Shown here piece by piece: positions 1 to 8,565 of a stretch of 64,000 nucleotides of DNA. The notes under the pieces were generated by a model. The model worked only from the letters and a program-made list of their open reading frames with translations, was not told the origin of the DNA and did not search any database. Positions within the stretch are counted from its first letter, which is position 1; the number at the start of each line of letters is the position of its first letter. Source of the stretch: an uncultured Clostridia bacterium (GTDB lineage: Bacteria; Bacillota; Clostridia; Oscillospirales; Acutalibacteraceae); assembly GCA_944412445.1 (NCBI GenBank), contig CALYBJ010000013.1, forward strand, positions 1 through 64,000. Reading direction: 5' to 3'. Both the position numbers and the translations under genes were made by a program.

Positions 1-1457
1 TTTGTGATTCTTACGGACACTTTTGACAGCAGTTCATGGCTGAGAGGCGCATATTCGCAGGTCATAAAGTCGTTTGTTATAACGGCTCTTAATGCCACTG
101 TATATTCGTAAGTACGCTCGTCGCCCATAACTCCCACTGAACGGATATTTGTAAGCACTGCGAAATACTGGCTTGCCTTTTCTCCGGAATTTATAAGCTC
201 CTCTCTGAAAATGGCGTCCGCATCCCTAAGAAGGTCAAGCTTTTCTCTTGTAAGCTCTCCTATTATTCTTATGGCAAGTCCGGGACCCGGGAAGGGCTGG
301 CGGTCAACAAGGTAATCGGGAAGGCCTAATTTTCTGCCTACGGCTCTGACTTCATCCTTAAAAAGACCTCTTAAGGGCTCAACAAGTCCTACAAAGCCTA
401 AATCCTCGGGCAGTCCTCCAACATTATGATGACTTTTAATTGTTGCCGCCTTGCTGTTGCCTGATTCTATTACATCGGGATAAATAGTTCCCTGGGCAAG
501 ATATTTTGCATCGTCAAATTTTTTCGCCTGTTCCCTGAAAACCTGAACAAATTCATTGCCTATAATTTTTCTTTTTCTTTCGGGGTCGGTTACTCCCTGA
601 AGCAGGCTTAAAAACTGCTCCGATGCGTCTACCATAACCAAATTCAGAGGCATATCCTTAAAGGCTTCTTTTATTTCCGCAGCCTCGTTTTTTCTCATAA
701 AGCCGTGGTCAACGAAAATGCAGGTAAGATTGTTTCCGATAGCTTTTGAAATAAGAGCAGCCGCAACGGAAGAATCAACGCCTCCGGAAAGTCCCAGAAT
801 TACTTTTTCATCCTTTACCTGTTCACGGATGGCTTTAACCTGGCGCTCTATATAATCGTCCATGGTGTAATCGCCTTGGGCACCGCAGACATTATAAAGG
901 AAATTATGTATCATTTTAATACCGTTGTGGGTATGCTCAACCTCGGGGTGAAACTGAACGCCGTAAAGCTTCATTTCCGGATTTTCAATGGCGGCATTGG
1001 GACAGTCGGCAGTTTTGGCTATTGTTTTAAAGCCCTCGGGAGGTACTGCCACAAAATCCGTATGGCTCATAAGCACGGTCTGTTCGAAATCAAGACCTTC
1101 AAAAAGAGCAGATTCGGGATTTATCCTGCTTTCGATCTGACCGTATTCGCTGACGCTGCAGGTTTCAACTTTTCCTCCCAAAAGATAGCTCATAAGCTGG
1201 AAGCCGTAGCAAATACCGAGAACAGGGACACCCGCCTTAAAAAGCTCCGGAGAGCATTTGGGGGAATCGTCCTTATAAACGCTGGCAGGGCCTCCTGTTG
1301 TAATAAAGCCTATGGGGTTAAGCTTCAAAAGCTCCTCCAGGGGAGTATCTCCGGGCTTAATTACCGAATATACTCCGCATTCTCTTACTCTTCTTGCAAT
1401 AAGCTCCTTATACTGACCGCCGAAATCAAGAACAATTACAGTCTGGTTATGACACAT
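1..1457 (-). CDS. guaA: GMP synthase (glutamine-hydrolysing), 3' end cut by window edge
   Basis: Cytosolic enzyme of purine synthesis that aminates XMP to GMP using glutamine and ATP. The reverse strand opens with ATG at 1455-1457 and stays open to base 1, giving 485 codons. About 25-30 C-terminal residues lie outside the window compared with the usual length of about 515. The class I amidotransferase domain comes first, with the nucleophile Cys in GICYG near residue 83 and its His/Glu in GVQFHPEVEH. The ATP-pyrophosphatase loop SGGVDSS follows near residue 223, then the dimerisation domain containing RQPFPGPGLAIR. The last visible residues SVRIT match the start of the GuaA terminal segment. 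It lies 35 bp downstream of secA on the same strand with no terminator between them, so read-through from secA is likely. A ribosome site (GAGG, AAGGA) lies just before the start. Confidence 0.97.
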   Translation of the reverse strand, partial: MCHNQTVIVLDFGGQYKELIARRVRECGVYSVIKPGDTPLEELLKLNPIGFITTGGPASVYKDDSPKCSPELFKAGVPVLGICYGFQLMSYLLGGKVETCSVSEYGQIESRINPESALFEGLDFEQTVLMSHTDFVAVPPEGFKTIAKTADCPNAAIENPEMKLYGVQFHPEVEHTHNGIKMIHNFLYNVCGAQGDYTMDDYIERQVKAIREQVKDEKVILGLSGGVDSSVAAALISKAIGNNLTCIFVDHGFMRKNEAAEIKEAFKDMPLNLVMVDASEQFLSLLQGVTDPERKRKIIGNEFVQVFREQAKKFDDAKYLAQGTIYPDVIESGNSKAATIKSHHNVGGLPEDLGFVGLVEPLRGLFKDEVRAVGRKLGLPDYLVDRQPFPGPGLAIRIIGELTREKLDLLRDADAIFREELINSGEKASQYFAVLTNIRSVGVMGDERTYEYTVALRAVITNDFMTCEYAPLSHELLSKVSVRIT

Positions 1458-1492
1458 TTTCCTTTTTCCTCACATTCAAGATTAATTATATA

Positions 1493-4222
1493 TTACTGAA
1501 CATTTCTTCCGCAGCATTTCTTATACTTTAATCCGCTTCCGCAGGGACAGGGATCGTTTCTGCCCACTTTTGCGCCTTTTTTAACAGGTCTGTTTTTCTC
1601 GCTGCCGTCGCCGCCGTTAGTTTCGGTGGGCTTCATTTTCTGTTCTCTCTTAACATCCTCTTCGGAGCGGAGAACTGCGCAGAGAACAAACTGAACCGTT
1701 CCCTCACGGATATTCATTGTCATTTCGTCAAACATATCCATGCTTTCATCTCTGAAAGCGATTACAGGATCTCTCTGACCGTAGGCCCTTAAGCCTATAC
1801 TCTTTTTAAACTGCTCCATGGCGTCGATATGATCCATCCAGCGCATATCAACATTTTCAATAAGAGCCTTATGCTCCAGAGCTTTCATTAATTCTTCGCC
1901 GTATTTTTCCTTCTGGGCTTCAAGTCTTGATGTTGCAAGACTCAGCATCTGCTCCAAAACTGCGTCATGATCCGTTTCGCTTTCAAGCTCCGTTTCTCCC
2001 AAAAGCCATGCGTATTTGCTCTTTAAGCCTGCAATGTTCCAGTCATTATGATGATTGCTCTTAGGGCAGTAGAAATTAACGGCGTCGGTAATGCTGTCAT
2101 TTATCATCTTGCGTATGGTTGAGTCAAGGTCAACGCCGTCAAGAACCTTATTTCTCTGAGCGTATATAACCTCTCTCTGCTTATTCATAACATCGTCGTA
2201 CTTCAAAACATTTTTACGGATTGCAAAGTTGTTGCCCTCAACCTTTTTCTGGGCGTTTTCTATAGTCTTTGAGAACATTTTTGCGTCAAGAGGCATATCT
2301 CCCACACTTCCGAAGCTGTTAAGAAGATTAAAGAATCTGTCTCCGGCGAAAAGTCTTATTAAATCGTCCTCCGCAGAAAGGAAGAATCTGCTTGTACCGG
2401 GATCTCCCTGTCTTCCAGCACGGCCTCGGAGCTGATTGTCAATTCGTCTTGACTCGTGTCTTGACGTGCCGATTATATAAAGTCCTCCCGCTTCTCTTAC
2501 CTTTTCCGCTTCTCCCGCAATTTCCGCCTTGTGCTTCGCTTCAAGCTCGCTGTAAATCTTTCTCGCATTAAGGATTTCCTCGTCGTCGGTTTCTGCAAAG
2601 CCCGTTGCCTCGGCTATAAGCTCCTCGGTCATGTCCTCCATCTTTCTCATGTCAGCCTTGGCAAGATACTCTGCGTTTCCTCCCAGAATTATATCGGTGC
2701 CTCGTCCTGCCATGTTGGTAGCTATGGTAACTGCTCCGAATTTACCTGCCTGAGCTATTATCTCGGCTTCCTTTTCATGGTATTTCGCGTTTAATACATT
2801 ATGCTTTATTCCGTTTTTAGTGAGAATTTTGCTGAGCTGCTCCGACTTTTCGATATTTACCGTACCTACAAGTATAGGCTGTCCCTTTGAGTGAAGCTCT
2901 TTTATAAGGTCAACAATGGCAGCGAATTTCGCACTTTCCGTCTTATAAAGTATATCGGGCAAATCGTTTCTTATCATGGGCTTGTTGGTAGGTATTGCAA
3001 CAACATCAAGTCCGTATATTTCCTGAAATTCGGGGCTTTCCGTCATTGCCGTTCCCGTCATGCCCGAAAGCTTTTCATAAAGTCTGAAATAGTTCTGGAA
3101 TGTAATTGTGGCAAGAGTTTTTGACTCGGAGCGAACGTTTACGCCCTCTTTTGCCTCTATTGCCTGATGAAGTCCCTCGTTGTATCTTCTGCCCAGCATT
3201 ATACGGCCGGTAAATTCGTCAACTATAAGAACCTGTCCGTCCTTAACAACATAGTCAACATCTCTCTTCATTACGCCGTGAGCCTTTATCGCCTGATTCA
3301 AATGATGCTGAAGAGTAAGGTTTTCCGCGTCCATAAGGTTGTCAAGGTTGAAATACGCCTCAGCCTTGGCAATACCGCTTTTTGTAAATGTCGCTGTTTT
3401 CGCCTTTTCGTCAACGATATAATCGCTTCCGTCATCGGCTATGTCCTCAATCTCCTGCTTTGTATCAAGCTCTTTTATTCTTTTTTCCTTTAATGTTTTT
3501 ACAAAGTCGTTGGCTCTTTTATAAAGATCCGAGGACTTGTCTCCTCTTCCCGAAATAATAAGAGGCGTTCTGGCTTCATCAATAAGTATTGAGTCAACCT
3601 CGTCAACAACGGCAAAATGATGGCCTCGCTGAACTCTCATTTCCTTATAGGGAACCATATTGTCCCTCAGATAGTCGAAGCCCATTTCATTATTGGTTCC
3701 GTAGGTAATATCGGCGTCGTATGCCGCTTTCTTTGCGTCATGGTCTTCTCCGTGGACAATAAGTCCCACTTTAAGTCCCATAAACCTGTAAACCTTGCCC
3801 ATCCACTCAGAGTCACGCCTTGCCAGATAGTCGTTTACGGTAACAATATGAACGCCTTTGCCCTCGAGAGCGTTAAGATATGCAGGCAAAGTGGCAACAA
3901 GAGTTTTACCTTCACCTGTTTTCATTTCCGCTATTCTGCCCTGATGAAGAATAATTCCTCCTAATATCTGAACCGGGAAGTGCTTCATGTTAAGAACACG
4001 CCAGGAAGCCTCGCGGCAGGCGGCGAAAGCCTCCGGCAGAATATCGTCAAGTGTTTCGCCCTTTGCAAGACGCTCCTTGAACTCAGGTGTTTTTGCCTGA
4101 AGCTGGGCGTCGGTAAGCTTTGAATACTCCTCCTCATAAGACAATACCTTATCCTTTATGGGTGTAATTCTTTTTATTTCTTTTGATGAGTAATCACCGA
4201 ATATTGCTGTTAATAAAGACAA
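1493..4222 (-). CDS. secA: Preprotein translocase ATPase SecA
   Basis: Motor ATPase that drives unfolded preproteins through SecYEG. At 909 residues it has normal SecA length. The nucleotide-binding domain starts with a MKTGEGKT Walker A near residue 101, followed by the [14 protein letters not shown] box near 208 and the helicase-like second half ([19 protein letters not shown]). The extreme C-terminus carries the metal-binding SEC-C motif [13 protein letters not shown] (residues 892-904), used for SecB or ribosome contact. The start is TTG (4220-4222), with AAAGGAAG about 8 nt upstream; no better in-frame ATG exists. nth lies 80 bp upstream and guaA 35 bp downstream on the same strand. Confidence 0.98.
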   Translation of the reverse strand: MSLLTAIFGDYSSKEIKRITPIKDKVLSYEEEYSKLTDAQLQAKTPEFKERLAKGETLDDILPEAFAACREASWRVLNMKHFPVQILGGIILHQGRIAEMKTGEGKTLVATLPAYLNALEGKGVHIVTVNDYLARRDSEWMGKVYRFMGLKVGLIVHGEDHDAKKAAYDADITYGTNNEMGFDYLRDNMVPYKEMRVQRGHHFAVVDEVDSILIDEARTPLIISGRGDKSSDLYKRANDFVKTLKEKRIKELDTKQEIEDIADDGSDYIVDEKAKTATFTKSGIAKAEAYFNLDNLMDAENLTLQHHLNQAIKAHGVMKRDVDYVVKDGQVLIVDEFTGRIMLGRRYNEGLHQAIEAKEGVNVRSESKTLATITFQNYFRLYEKLSGMTGTAMTESPEFQEIYGLDVVAIPTNKPMIRNDLPDILYKTESAKFAAIVDLIKELHSKGQPILVGTVNIEKSEQLSKILTKNGIKHNVLNAKYHEKEAEIIAQAGKFGAVTIATNMAGRGTDIILGGNAEYLAKADMRKMEDMTEELIAEATGFAETDDEEILNARKIYSELEAKHKAEIAGEAEKVREAGGLYIIGTSRHESRRIDNQLRGRAGRQGDPGTSRFFLSAEDDLIRLFAGDRFFNLLNSFGSVGDMPLDAKMFSKTIENAQKKVEGNNFAIRKNVLKYDDVMNKQREVIYAQRNKVLDGVDLDSTIRKMINDSITDAVNFYCPKSNHHNDWNIAGLKSKYAWLLGETELESETDHDAVLEQMLSLATSRLEAQKEKYGEELMKALEHKALIENVDMRWMDHIDAMEQFKKSIGLRAYGQRDPVIAFRDESMDMFDEMTMNIREGTVQFVLCAVLRSEEDVKREQKMKPTETNGGDGSEKNRPVKKGAKVGRNDPCPCGSGLKYKKCCGRNVQ

Positions 4223-4302
4223 GTGAATTACTTCCTTTCCGTTTCCCTTTCGGGATATTTATTTTCATAATATTAAAAATTAAAAATTTCAGCAAAAGTT
4301 TT

Positions 4303-4929
4303 TTAAATACGCTTTCTGCAAAAGCCGTTCATTACACAGCTTTCACACCGCGGCTTTCTCGCATCGCACACAGCTCTGCCGTGAAGCACAGCCCTGTGGC
4401 AGAAATCATTGCTTTCTTCGGGAGGCAGCAGCTTTTTCAGTTCCGTTTCAACCTTAAACGGGTCTTTTGTACTAACAAGCCCCAGCCTGTTGGAAATCCT
4501 GATTAAATGGGTGTCGGCTACAACAGCCGGCTTTCCGTACACATCTCCGCATATAAGGTTTGCTGTTTTTCTTCCTACGCCGGGTAGCTTTGTCAGCTCC
4601 TCTATGGTGTCCGGAACCTTTCCGCCGTAATCGGATAATATCTTCTGAGCCATTCCGACTATGTCCCTTGACTTCTGTCTGAAAAATCCGCAGCTATGTA
4701 TAATTTGGGCTATATCCTCAGAATCGGCAGAGGCATAATCCTCAAGGGTTTTATATTTTCCGAACAAGTCAGGAGTTACCGTATTGACCCTGGCGTCGGT
4801 GCACTGAGCCGAAAGCCTTGTTGCCACAAGAAGCTCAAAAGGATTTGATGCCATAAGCGAACACAGCGCGTCGGGATATTCTTTTTTCAACGCCTCAACT
4901 GCGCTTAAAGCGATTTCTTTTTTTGTCAT
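4303..4929 (-). CDS. nth: Endonuclease III (DNA glycosylase/AP lyase)
   Basis: Base-excision repair enzyme that removes oxidised pyrimidines and nicks AP sites. It has 208 residues, the usual size. The helix-hairpin-helix LPGVGRKTA near residue 114 carries the catalytic Lys, and the catalytic Asp follows in VADTHLIR. The C-terminal iron-sulfur motif C-X6-C-X2-C-X5-C is intact in the last 25 residues. Its ATG lies one base after the stop codon of the upstream Ig/dockerin gene and has only a weak ribosome site, so its translation may be coupled to that unrelated secreted protein. secA follows 80 bp downstream. Confidence 0.97.
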   Translation of the reverse strand: MTKKEIALSAVEALKKEYPDALCSLMASNPFELLVATRLSAQCTDARVNTVTPDLFGKYKTLEDYASADSEDIAQIIHSCGFFRQKSRDIVGMAQKILSDYGGKVPDTIEELTKLPGVGRKTANLICGDVYGKPAVVADTHLIRISNRLGLVSTKDPFKVETELKKLLPPEESNDFCHRAVLHGRAVCDARKPRCESCVMNGFCRKRI

Positions 4930-4930
4930 T

Positions 4931-6424
4931 TTAAAATCTGTCCAATCCGGCTGATACTCTTAATATTTTTCTTGCGTCGGAGGCCGTCACCTTTTTGTCG
5001 CTGTTAACATCCGCCGCAAGAAACGCTTCTTCGGAAAGAGTCTCAAGACCTGCCGCATTCCTTAAAGCAAGCCTTGCGTCTGCCGATGTTATTTTTCCGT
5101 CAAGATTTACATCGCCTGCTATTACAGTGTATTTCTGCGCAACCGTATAATAGAAAATTTTTGTAAAATCTTTATATACAACCGTTACGGGATATTCCCC
5201 GGCTTTTGTAATGTCAATATTATGCTTAAGAGTGTAATCGGTAATTTCTTTTCTTTCTCCGCTGTTATATACCACATAAACCTTGAGCTTGCTGAAATCT
5301 ATATCGTTGTTCAGATAACTGCCCACTGCCGTTGTATCGCCTAACTCAATATAGCTCTCAAAAAGCTCATATACAATATAGTCAAAAGCCACATATCTGT
5401 CATAATAATATATTCTGGCAGTGTGCTTTCCTATCTGCATATTGTCATACTCAATATCAAAATCAGTAATTTCCTCTGTTATTCCGTTGTCGTAGGTAGC
5501 AGAAAGGACAAAATCTGATTTATTAAAGGTTTGCCCCTGATAAAGATTTACATTCTGCGGCATCTTTATAAGCTTTAATTCCGTTACGAATTTTTCCGAA
5601 ACATAAATATGAAATTCTGCGGATATTTCAGGATATTTGTATGTTACCGTCACCTTATATGTTCCCGGAGATAGCCCTGTGTCGCCCTCCGCAGCGCCCG
5701 AAACAGTATACTCGCCTTTTTCAAGAACAATTCCCTGTCCCTTATCTCTGCCGTCGCTGTAATATGCCTTTACCGTCAAGCCGTCAAAGGAAATCGCTTC
5801 CCCTTCAACATAGGAAGTTTTCAAAGGCATTGTTATAACTATTCCCGTAACAGGAACCTTGTTAACCGTAATATCAAAGGAAGCGCTGTAACCGCCGTAA
5901 TAAACAGTAACCTTTTTGGCGCCGTAGGTATCAAGATCCGGAAAAGAAACGGTGTAGCCCGTTACTTCCATTTTGGAGCCCTGCTTATCGTCAAAAATTA
6001 ACGAAACCTTAAGTCCTGTTATATCGGCGCTTTCTTCACCTTCAATATATGTAAGCTTATCCGGCTTTTCAGTTATCTCTATGCCCTTTGTGCCTTCTAT
6101 TTTGCCCTCATCGGTAATACTCGGCATTTTGTCAATAAATTCAACACCAGATGTTAAATCAACCCAGCCGTAAATCGAATCATACACCGTATATCCGAAA
6201 TTTCCCGACACCTTTATTACATTGATATATGCGCCTTTTCCGGCTGTGGTATTGAAATCAACGGAAATCTCGCTTTTTTCATACAAATGAACGCCGTTTT
6301 CTTCTGTTACAAGATATGTACCTGTGCTGTAGCTTTCTGCTGCGGATACGGAATATGCAAAAATAATTATCAGTCCCGAAAGCAGTATTCCAAATATCGC
6401 TTTAAAGGCAATTTTCTTTAACAT
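4931..6424 (-). CDS. Secreted protein: SH3-like, four Ig-like (Big_3) domains, type I dockerin
   Basis: Exported multidomain protein of about 497 residues. A signal peptide begins MLKKIAFKAIFG and ends near AAES. An SH3-like domain follows (about residues 25-85), then four bacterial Ig-like group 3 repeats with the recurring pattern YxxGe...Gl.v...Y.dG (about 90-430), then a C-terminal type I dockerin with two calcium loops beginning DVNLDGKITSADAR and DVNSDKKVTASDAR. A dockerin should bind a cohesin; none is encoded here. I place the start at ATG 6422-6424, not the upstream in-frame codon at 6505, because GGCGGAG lies 8 nt before it and the promoter at 6470-6498 would begin transcription inside the longer version. 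Probably a cell-surface or cellulosome-like component; its ligand is unknown. Confidence 0.85.
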   Translation of the reverse strand: MLKKIAFKAIFGILLSGLIIIFAYSVSAAESYSTGTYLVTEENGVHLYEKSEISVDFNTTAGKGAYINVIKVSGNFGYTVYDSIYGWVDLTSGVEFIDKMPSITDEGKIEGTKGIEITEKPDKLTYIEGEESADITGLKVSLIFDDKQGSKMEVTGYTVSFPDLDTYGAKKVTVYYGGYSASFDITVNKVPVTGIVITMPLKTSYVEGEAISFDGLTVKAYYSDGRDKGQGIVLEKGEYTVSGAAEGDTGLSPGTYKVTVTYKYPEISAEFHIYVSEKFVTELKLIKMPQNVNLYQGQTFNKSDFVLSATYDNGITEEITDFDIEYDNMQIGKHTARIYYYDRYVAFDYIVYELFESYIELGDTTAVGSYLNNDIDFSKLKVYVVYNSGERKEITDYTLKHNIDITKAGEYPVTVVYKDFTKIFYYTVAQKYTVIAGDVNLDGKITSADARLALRNAAGLETLSEEAFLAADVNSDKKVTASDARKILRVSAGLDRF

Positions 6425-6469
6425 AACACTTCTCCGCCCTCTTCCCACTATAAGTATATAGTTAAAAGT

Positions 6470-6498
6470 ATTATACTCTTTTTTTATATTTATGTCAA
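6470..6498 (-). promoter_or_regulatory. SigA-type promoter for the Ig/dockerin gene
   Basis: Reverse strand: TTGACA (6493-6498), 17 nt, TATAAT (6470-6475), an exact consensus pair. The predicted start near 6463 lies about 40 nt before the chosen ATG and supports the shorter reading of the gene. Confidence 0.85.
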
Positions 6499-6545
6499 AT
6501 ATCATATCACCAAAAGAACTGTTTTATATATATAAAAATATATAT

Positions 6546-6574
6546 AAAAGGGAAAGCAAACTGCTTTCCCTTTT
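6546..6574 (-). terminator. Terminator of the M23 gene
   Basis: Perfect 13-bp stem (AAAAGGGAAAGCA and its complement) with a 3-nt loop, placed 3 bp after the M23 stop codon on the reverse strand. The stem ends in four U and an A/U-rich run follows. Confidence 0.85.
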
Positions 6575-6576
6575 GC

Positions 6577-7314
6577 CTATTCGTAATAACCCATTACCTG
6601 AAGAGGATCCGCTGTCTCTCCGTCAACTCTGATTTCAAGGTGAAGATGAGGAAATTCGGCGTCGTTTTCTATTGGGATTTCTCCTATTACGCCTATTCTG
6701 TCACCCTTTTCAACAATTTCGCCTTTTTTCAAAACCGACTCCTTTTGAAGTCCGCAGTAGGAAGCCTCAACTCCTCCGCCGTGATTTACAACTACCACAG
6801 TGCCCCAAAGCTCGTCCTCATAAACATCCTTTACGGTTCCGTCAGCTATGGCCTTCACCGTGTCGCCGTAAGCTCCGTTGAAATCAACTCCGTCATGTGT
6901 TCTCCAGTCCGCCATTACCTCATTGTATACCGGCACGCCCATGCTGTAGTCATTTCCTATATCCGTTCCCATGGGAAGCATATATGACTCCGGAGGTGCA
7001 TCAGCAGCCTGAGCCGCAGTCTCATCCTCCGCATTTACCGCTGACTGGTTTTTTGTAGTCACCTCTGTTGCAGGCACTGCAATTGTCATATCGTTTCGGG
7101 TATCCGGTATATCGGTAACCTTAACCTCAACATTTTTATCCGTTGTTGTTACAGCTGTCGTGTTCTCTCGCTTAACCTCCGTGTTAATGTTAGATGCAAC
7201 AAGAGCAAGTACAGCAAGTATAAAACAGCAAAGACCCAATGCAATACCGAACTTTTTCGGATTTGTCCAAATTGCCGAAGTCCCGTTTTTTTCATCGTTC
7301 ATCTGATTTTTCAT
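6577..7314 (-). CDS. Membrane-anchored M23 metallopeptidase, SpoIIQ-like
   Basis: A 245-residue protein with a short cytosolic N-terminus, one membrane helix (about residues 22-42), a Thr/Glu-rich linker and a C-terminal LytM/M23 domain. The zinc ligands are visible: the H-x3-D motif HDGVD near residue 140, and HLHLE near residue 225. The fold usually cleaves peptidoglycan cross-bridges. This layout (single N-terminal helix, short length, one LytM domain) matches SpoIIQ, the forespore channel protein; clostridial versions often keep the zinc site, as here. The SpoIIQ assignment is inferred from architecture only. AAGGA lies 5 nt before the ATG. The gene has its own terminator, so it is probably monocistronic. 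Confidence 0.8.
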   Translation of the reverse strand: MKNQMNDEKNGTSAIWTNPKKFGIALGLCCFILAVLALVASNINTEVKRENTTAVTTTDKNVEVKVTDIPDTRNDMTIAVPATEVTTKNQSAVNAEDETAAQAADAPPESYMLPMGTDIGNDYSMGVPVYNEVMADWRTHDGVDFNGAYGDTVKAIADGTVKDVYEDELWGTVVVVNHGGGVEASYCGLQKESVLKKGEIVEKGDRIGVIGEIPIENDAEFPHLHLEIRVDGETADPLQVMGYYE

Positions 7315-7390
7315 TCCCTTCCTTTTATCTGTAATTATTTTGCACGGAATGAAAAAACTTATTCAAAGAAAATGAATAATTAAGAACGCA

Positions 7391-7420
7391 AAAAAAAAAT
7401 ACGGCAGATAAACTGCCGTA
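7391..7420 (-). terminator. Terminator of the IPQTG surface-protein gene
   Basis: 8-bp stem TACGGCAG/CTGCCGTA with loop ATAAA. On the reverse strand it is followed by nine U. It lies 34 bp past the stop codon at 7455. Confidence 0.9.
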
Positions 7421-7454
7421 TATAATACACTATTCAAGAATTGTAGTTATGCAA

Positions 7455-8003
7455 TTAAGCTTCCTTTTTCTTGCTGAGAACTATGAAAGCACCTGCTGCA
7501 ACTGCACATACAGCAAAAGCTGCTACCATACCGTTGTCGCTGCCGGTCTGAGGAATGTTGCCGGTGTTGTTGCCGTTTCCGCCTGAAGGAGCAGTTGTTG
7601 TCTCGTCACCGGAAGCTGTTGTTGTCTCATCGCCGGAAGCTGTTGTTGTCTCGTCACCGCTGTCGCTGCCGCCGCCGAGACCGCCGAGAAGAGAACCGAT
7701 GTCAAGACCGCCTAAGATATCGGTAAGTCCGCTTAAATCCATATCGCCCAAGAGGTCTGTAATCATGCTGACATCAAAGCCCTCTAAGAGACCGCTTAAG
7801 TCGCCGAGACCAAGACTGCCCAATGCACCGGTAATAGCGCTTAAGTCCATACCTGCGAACATATTCATGATATCTGCGGGATCAAAATCGGCAAATGCCG
7901 CGGAAATCTCGCCTGATTCCGTTTCAGCAGCAAAAGATGTTACGGAAACTGAAAAAGCAAGTACGATTGACAGTAAAATAGCTAATATTTTTTTCATAAT
8001 CAT
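7455..8003 (-). CDS. Small cell-wall-anchored (IPQTG) protein with Leu/Gly/Asp repeats
   Basis: 182 residues. A signal peptide (MKKILAILLSIVLAFS...FAAE) is followed by an acidic Leu/Gly-rich stretch (about 35-110) made of imperfect 9-15-residue units beginning DLS or DVS, such as DLSGLTDILGG. Three copies of GDETTTA(S/P) come next, then a Gly/Asn linker. The C-terminal sorting signal is IPQTG, a hydrophobic helix and KKKEA, typical of sortase substrates. No known catalytic domain is present. The start is either ATG at 8003 or the third codon; a GAAAGGATTG ribosome site precedes it. It has its own promoter and terminator. It could be a surface stalk or a scaffold for assembly on the wall; the function is unknown. 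Confidence 0.75.
   Translation of the reverse strand: MIMKKILAILLSIVLAFSVSVTSFAAETESGEISAAFADFDPADIMNMFAGMDLSAITGALGSLGLGDLSGLLEGFDVSMITDLLGDMDLSGLTDILGGLDIGSLLGGLGGGSDSGDETTTASGDETTTASGDETTTAPSGGNGNNTGNIPQTGSDNGMVAAFAVCAVAAGAFIVLSKKKEA
7594..7665 (-). repeat. Three tandem 24-bp repeats inside the IPQTG gene
   Basis: Units at 7594-7617, 7618-7641 and 7642-7665 differ at only a few bases and encode the GDETTTA octapeptide. In-frame 24-bp repeats like these can change in number by slippage. Confidence 0.85.
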
Positions 8004-8069
8004 ACAATCCTTTCACAAATGAAAAATTTAATATAACTTAGCCGTCAAAACTCTTTCATGACTACGATA

Positions 8070-8098
8070 ATAATACTCTCAAACCAATGTTTTGTCAA
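8070..8098 (-). promoter_or_regulatory. SigA-type promoter for the IPQTG gene
   Basis: Reverse strand: TTGACA (8093-8098), 17 nt, TATTAT (8070-8075). It leaves a leader of about 60 nt. Confidence 0.75.
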
Positions 8099-8281
8099 TC
8101 ATTAAAAGAAAATTAAAAAATTTTCAGCAAAACTATCAAAAATCTCTGTTTGTTTTTATTATTTTTTCATATATTTTCTATCCACAAAAAAGACATAAAC
8201 GGTTTTATTTTGGTTCATAATTTTTTAATTATTTTTAACCTTTAATTTTTCGGGAATAATAGTTTTAAGGAGGTTCTGACA

Positions 8282-8452
8282 ATGGAAAGATTCGATAAAA
8301 ACGGAAAAAAAGAAAAGGGTCGTTTCCCAATAAATCTCAGGCAGGTCTGGAACAGCGTTTCCCGTGATAATATAACCAGCGATGTTTTAGGCAGTTATTC
8401 GGGAATGGATGCAGATGAAGAGGAGCCTGTTCAGGACGCAGACGACCTTTAA
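8282..8452 (+). CDS. Conserved 56-residue small protein ending in PVQDADDL
   Basis: Short gene read from ATG 8282-8284 with a strong ribosome site AAGGAGG 8 nt upstream and a terminator-like hairpin right after its stop. The N-terminal third is basic (MERFDKNGKKEKGR), the middle has an aromatic segment, and the tail is strongly acidic: DVLGSYSGMD...EEEPVQDADDL. From memory, small clostridial proteins with the tail pattern D-x-GSYTG...PVQDADDL recur in many genomes without an assigned role; I could not confirm this here. No signal peptide or membrane segment. The clean ribosome site, stand-alone layout and recognisable tail argue that it is real. Function unknown. Confidence 0.75.
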   Translation: MERFDKNGKKEKGRFPINLRQVWNSVSRDNITSDVLGSYSGMDADEEEPVQDADDL

Positions 8453-8460
8453 TTTTTTTG

Positions 8461-8493
8461 TTTCAGAGCTTCCCTCTCAGGAGGCTCTGAAAA
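8461..8493 (+). terminator. Hairpin after the small-protein gene
   Basis: Stem TTTCAGAGC/GCTCTGAAA with a 15-nt loop, 8 bp past the stop. The following run (aatcctttt) is a weak U-tract; on the other strand the flank has seven A/T, so it may work in both directions. Confidence 0.6.
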
Positions 8494-8506
8494 TCCTTTT
8501 ACCGTA

Positions 8507-8535
8507 TTGCAATTATTATTTAATAATCTTATAAT
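8507..8535 (+). promoter_or_regulatory. SigA-type promoter of the M42 peptidase operon
   Basis: TTGCAA (8507-8512), 17 nt, TATAAT (8530-8535), 30 bp before the first peptidase ATG. Confidence 0.75.
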
Positions 8536-8565
8536 ATACATACACTAATTTTTAAGGAAGATTTT

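Noticed and set aside
876..1499. A 207-codon frame opposite guaA
   Set aside because: It is the mirror of the amidotransferase domain of guaA, whose motifs are complete on the other strand.
6425..6505. Longer N-terminus for the Ig/dockerin protein
   Set aside because: The consensus promoter lies inside this stretch and the signal peptide begins at the shorter start.
7594..7665. Short tandem repeats considered as a CRISPR array
   Set aside because: The units are contiguous, in frame and encode GDETTTA; there are no spacers.
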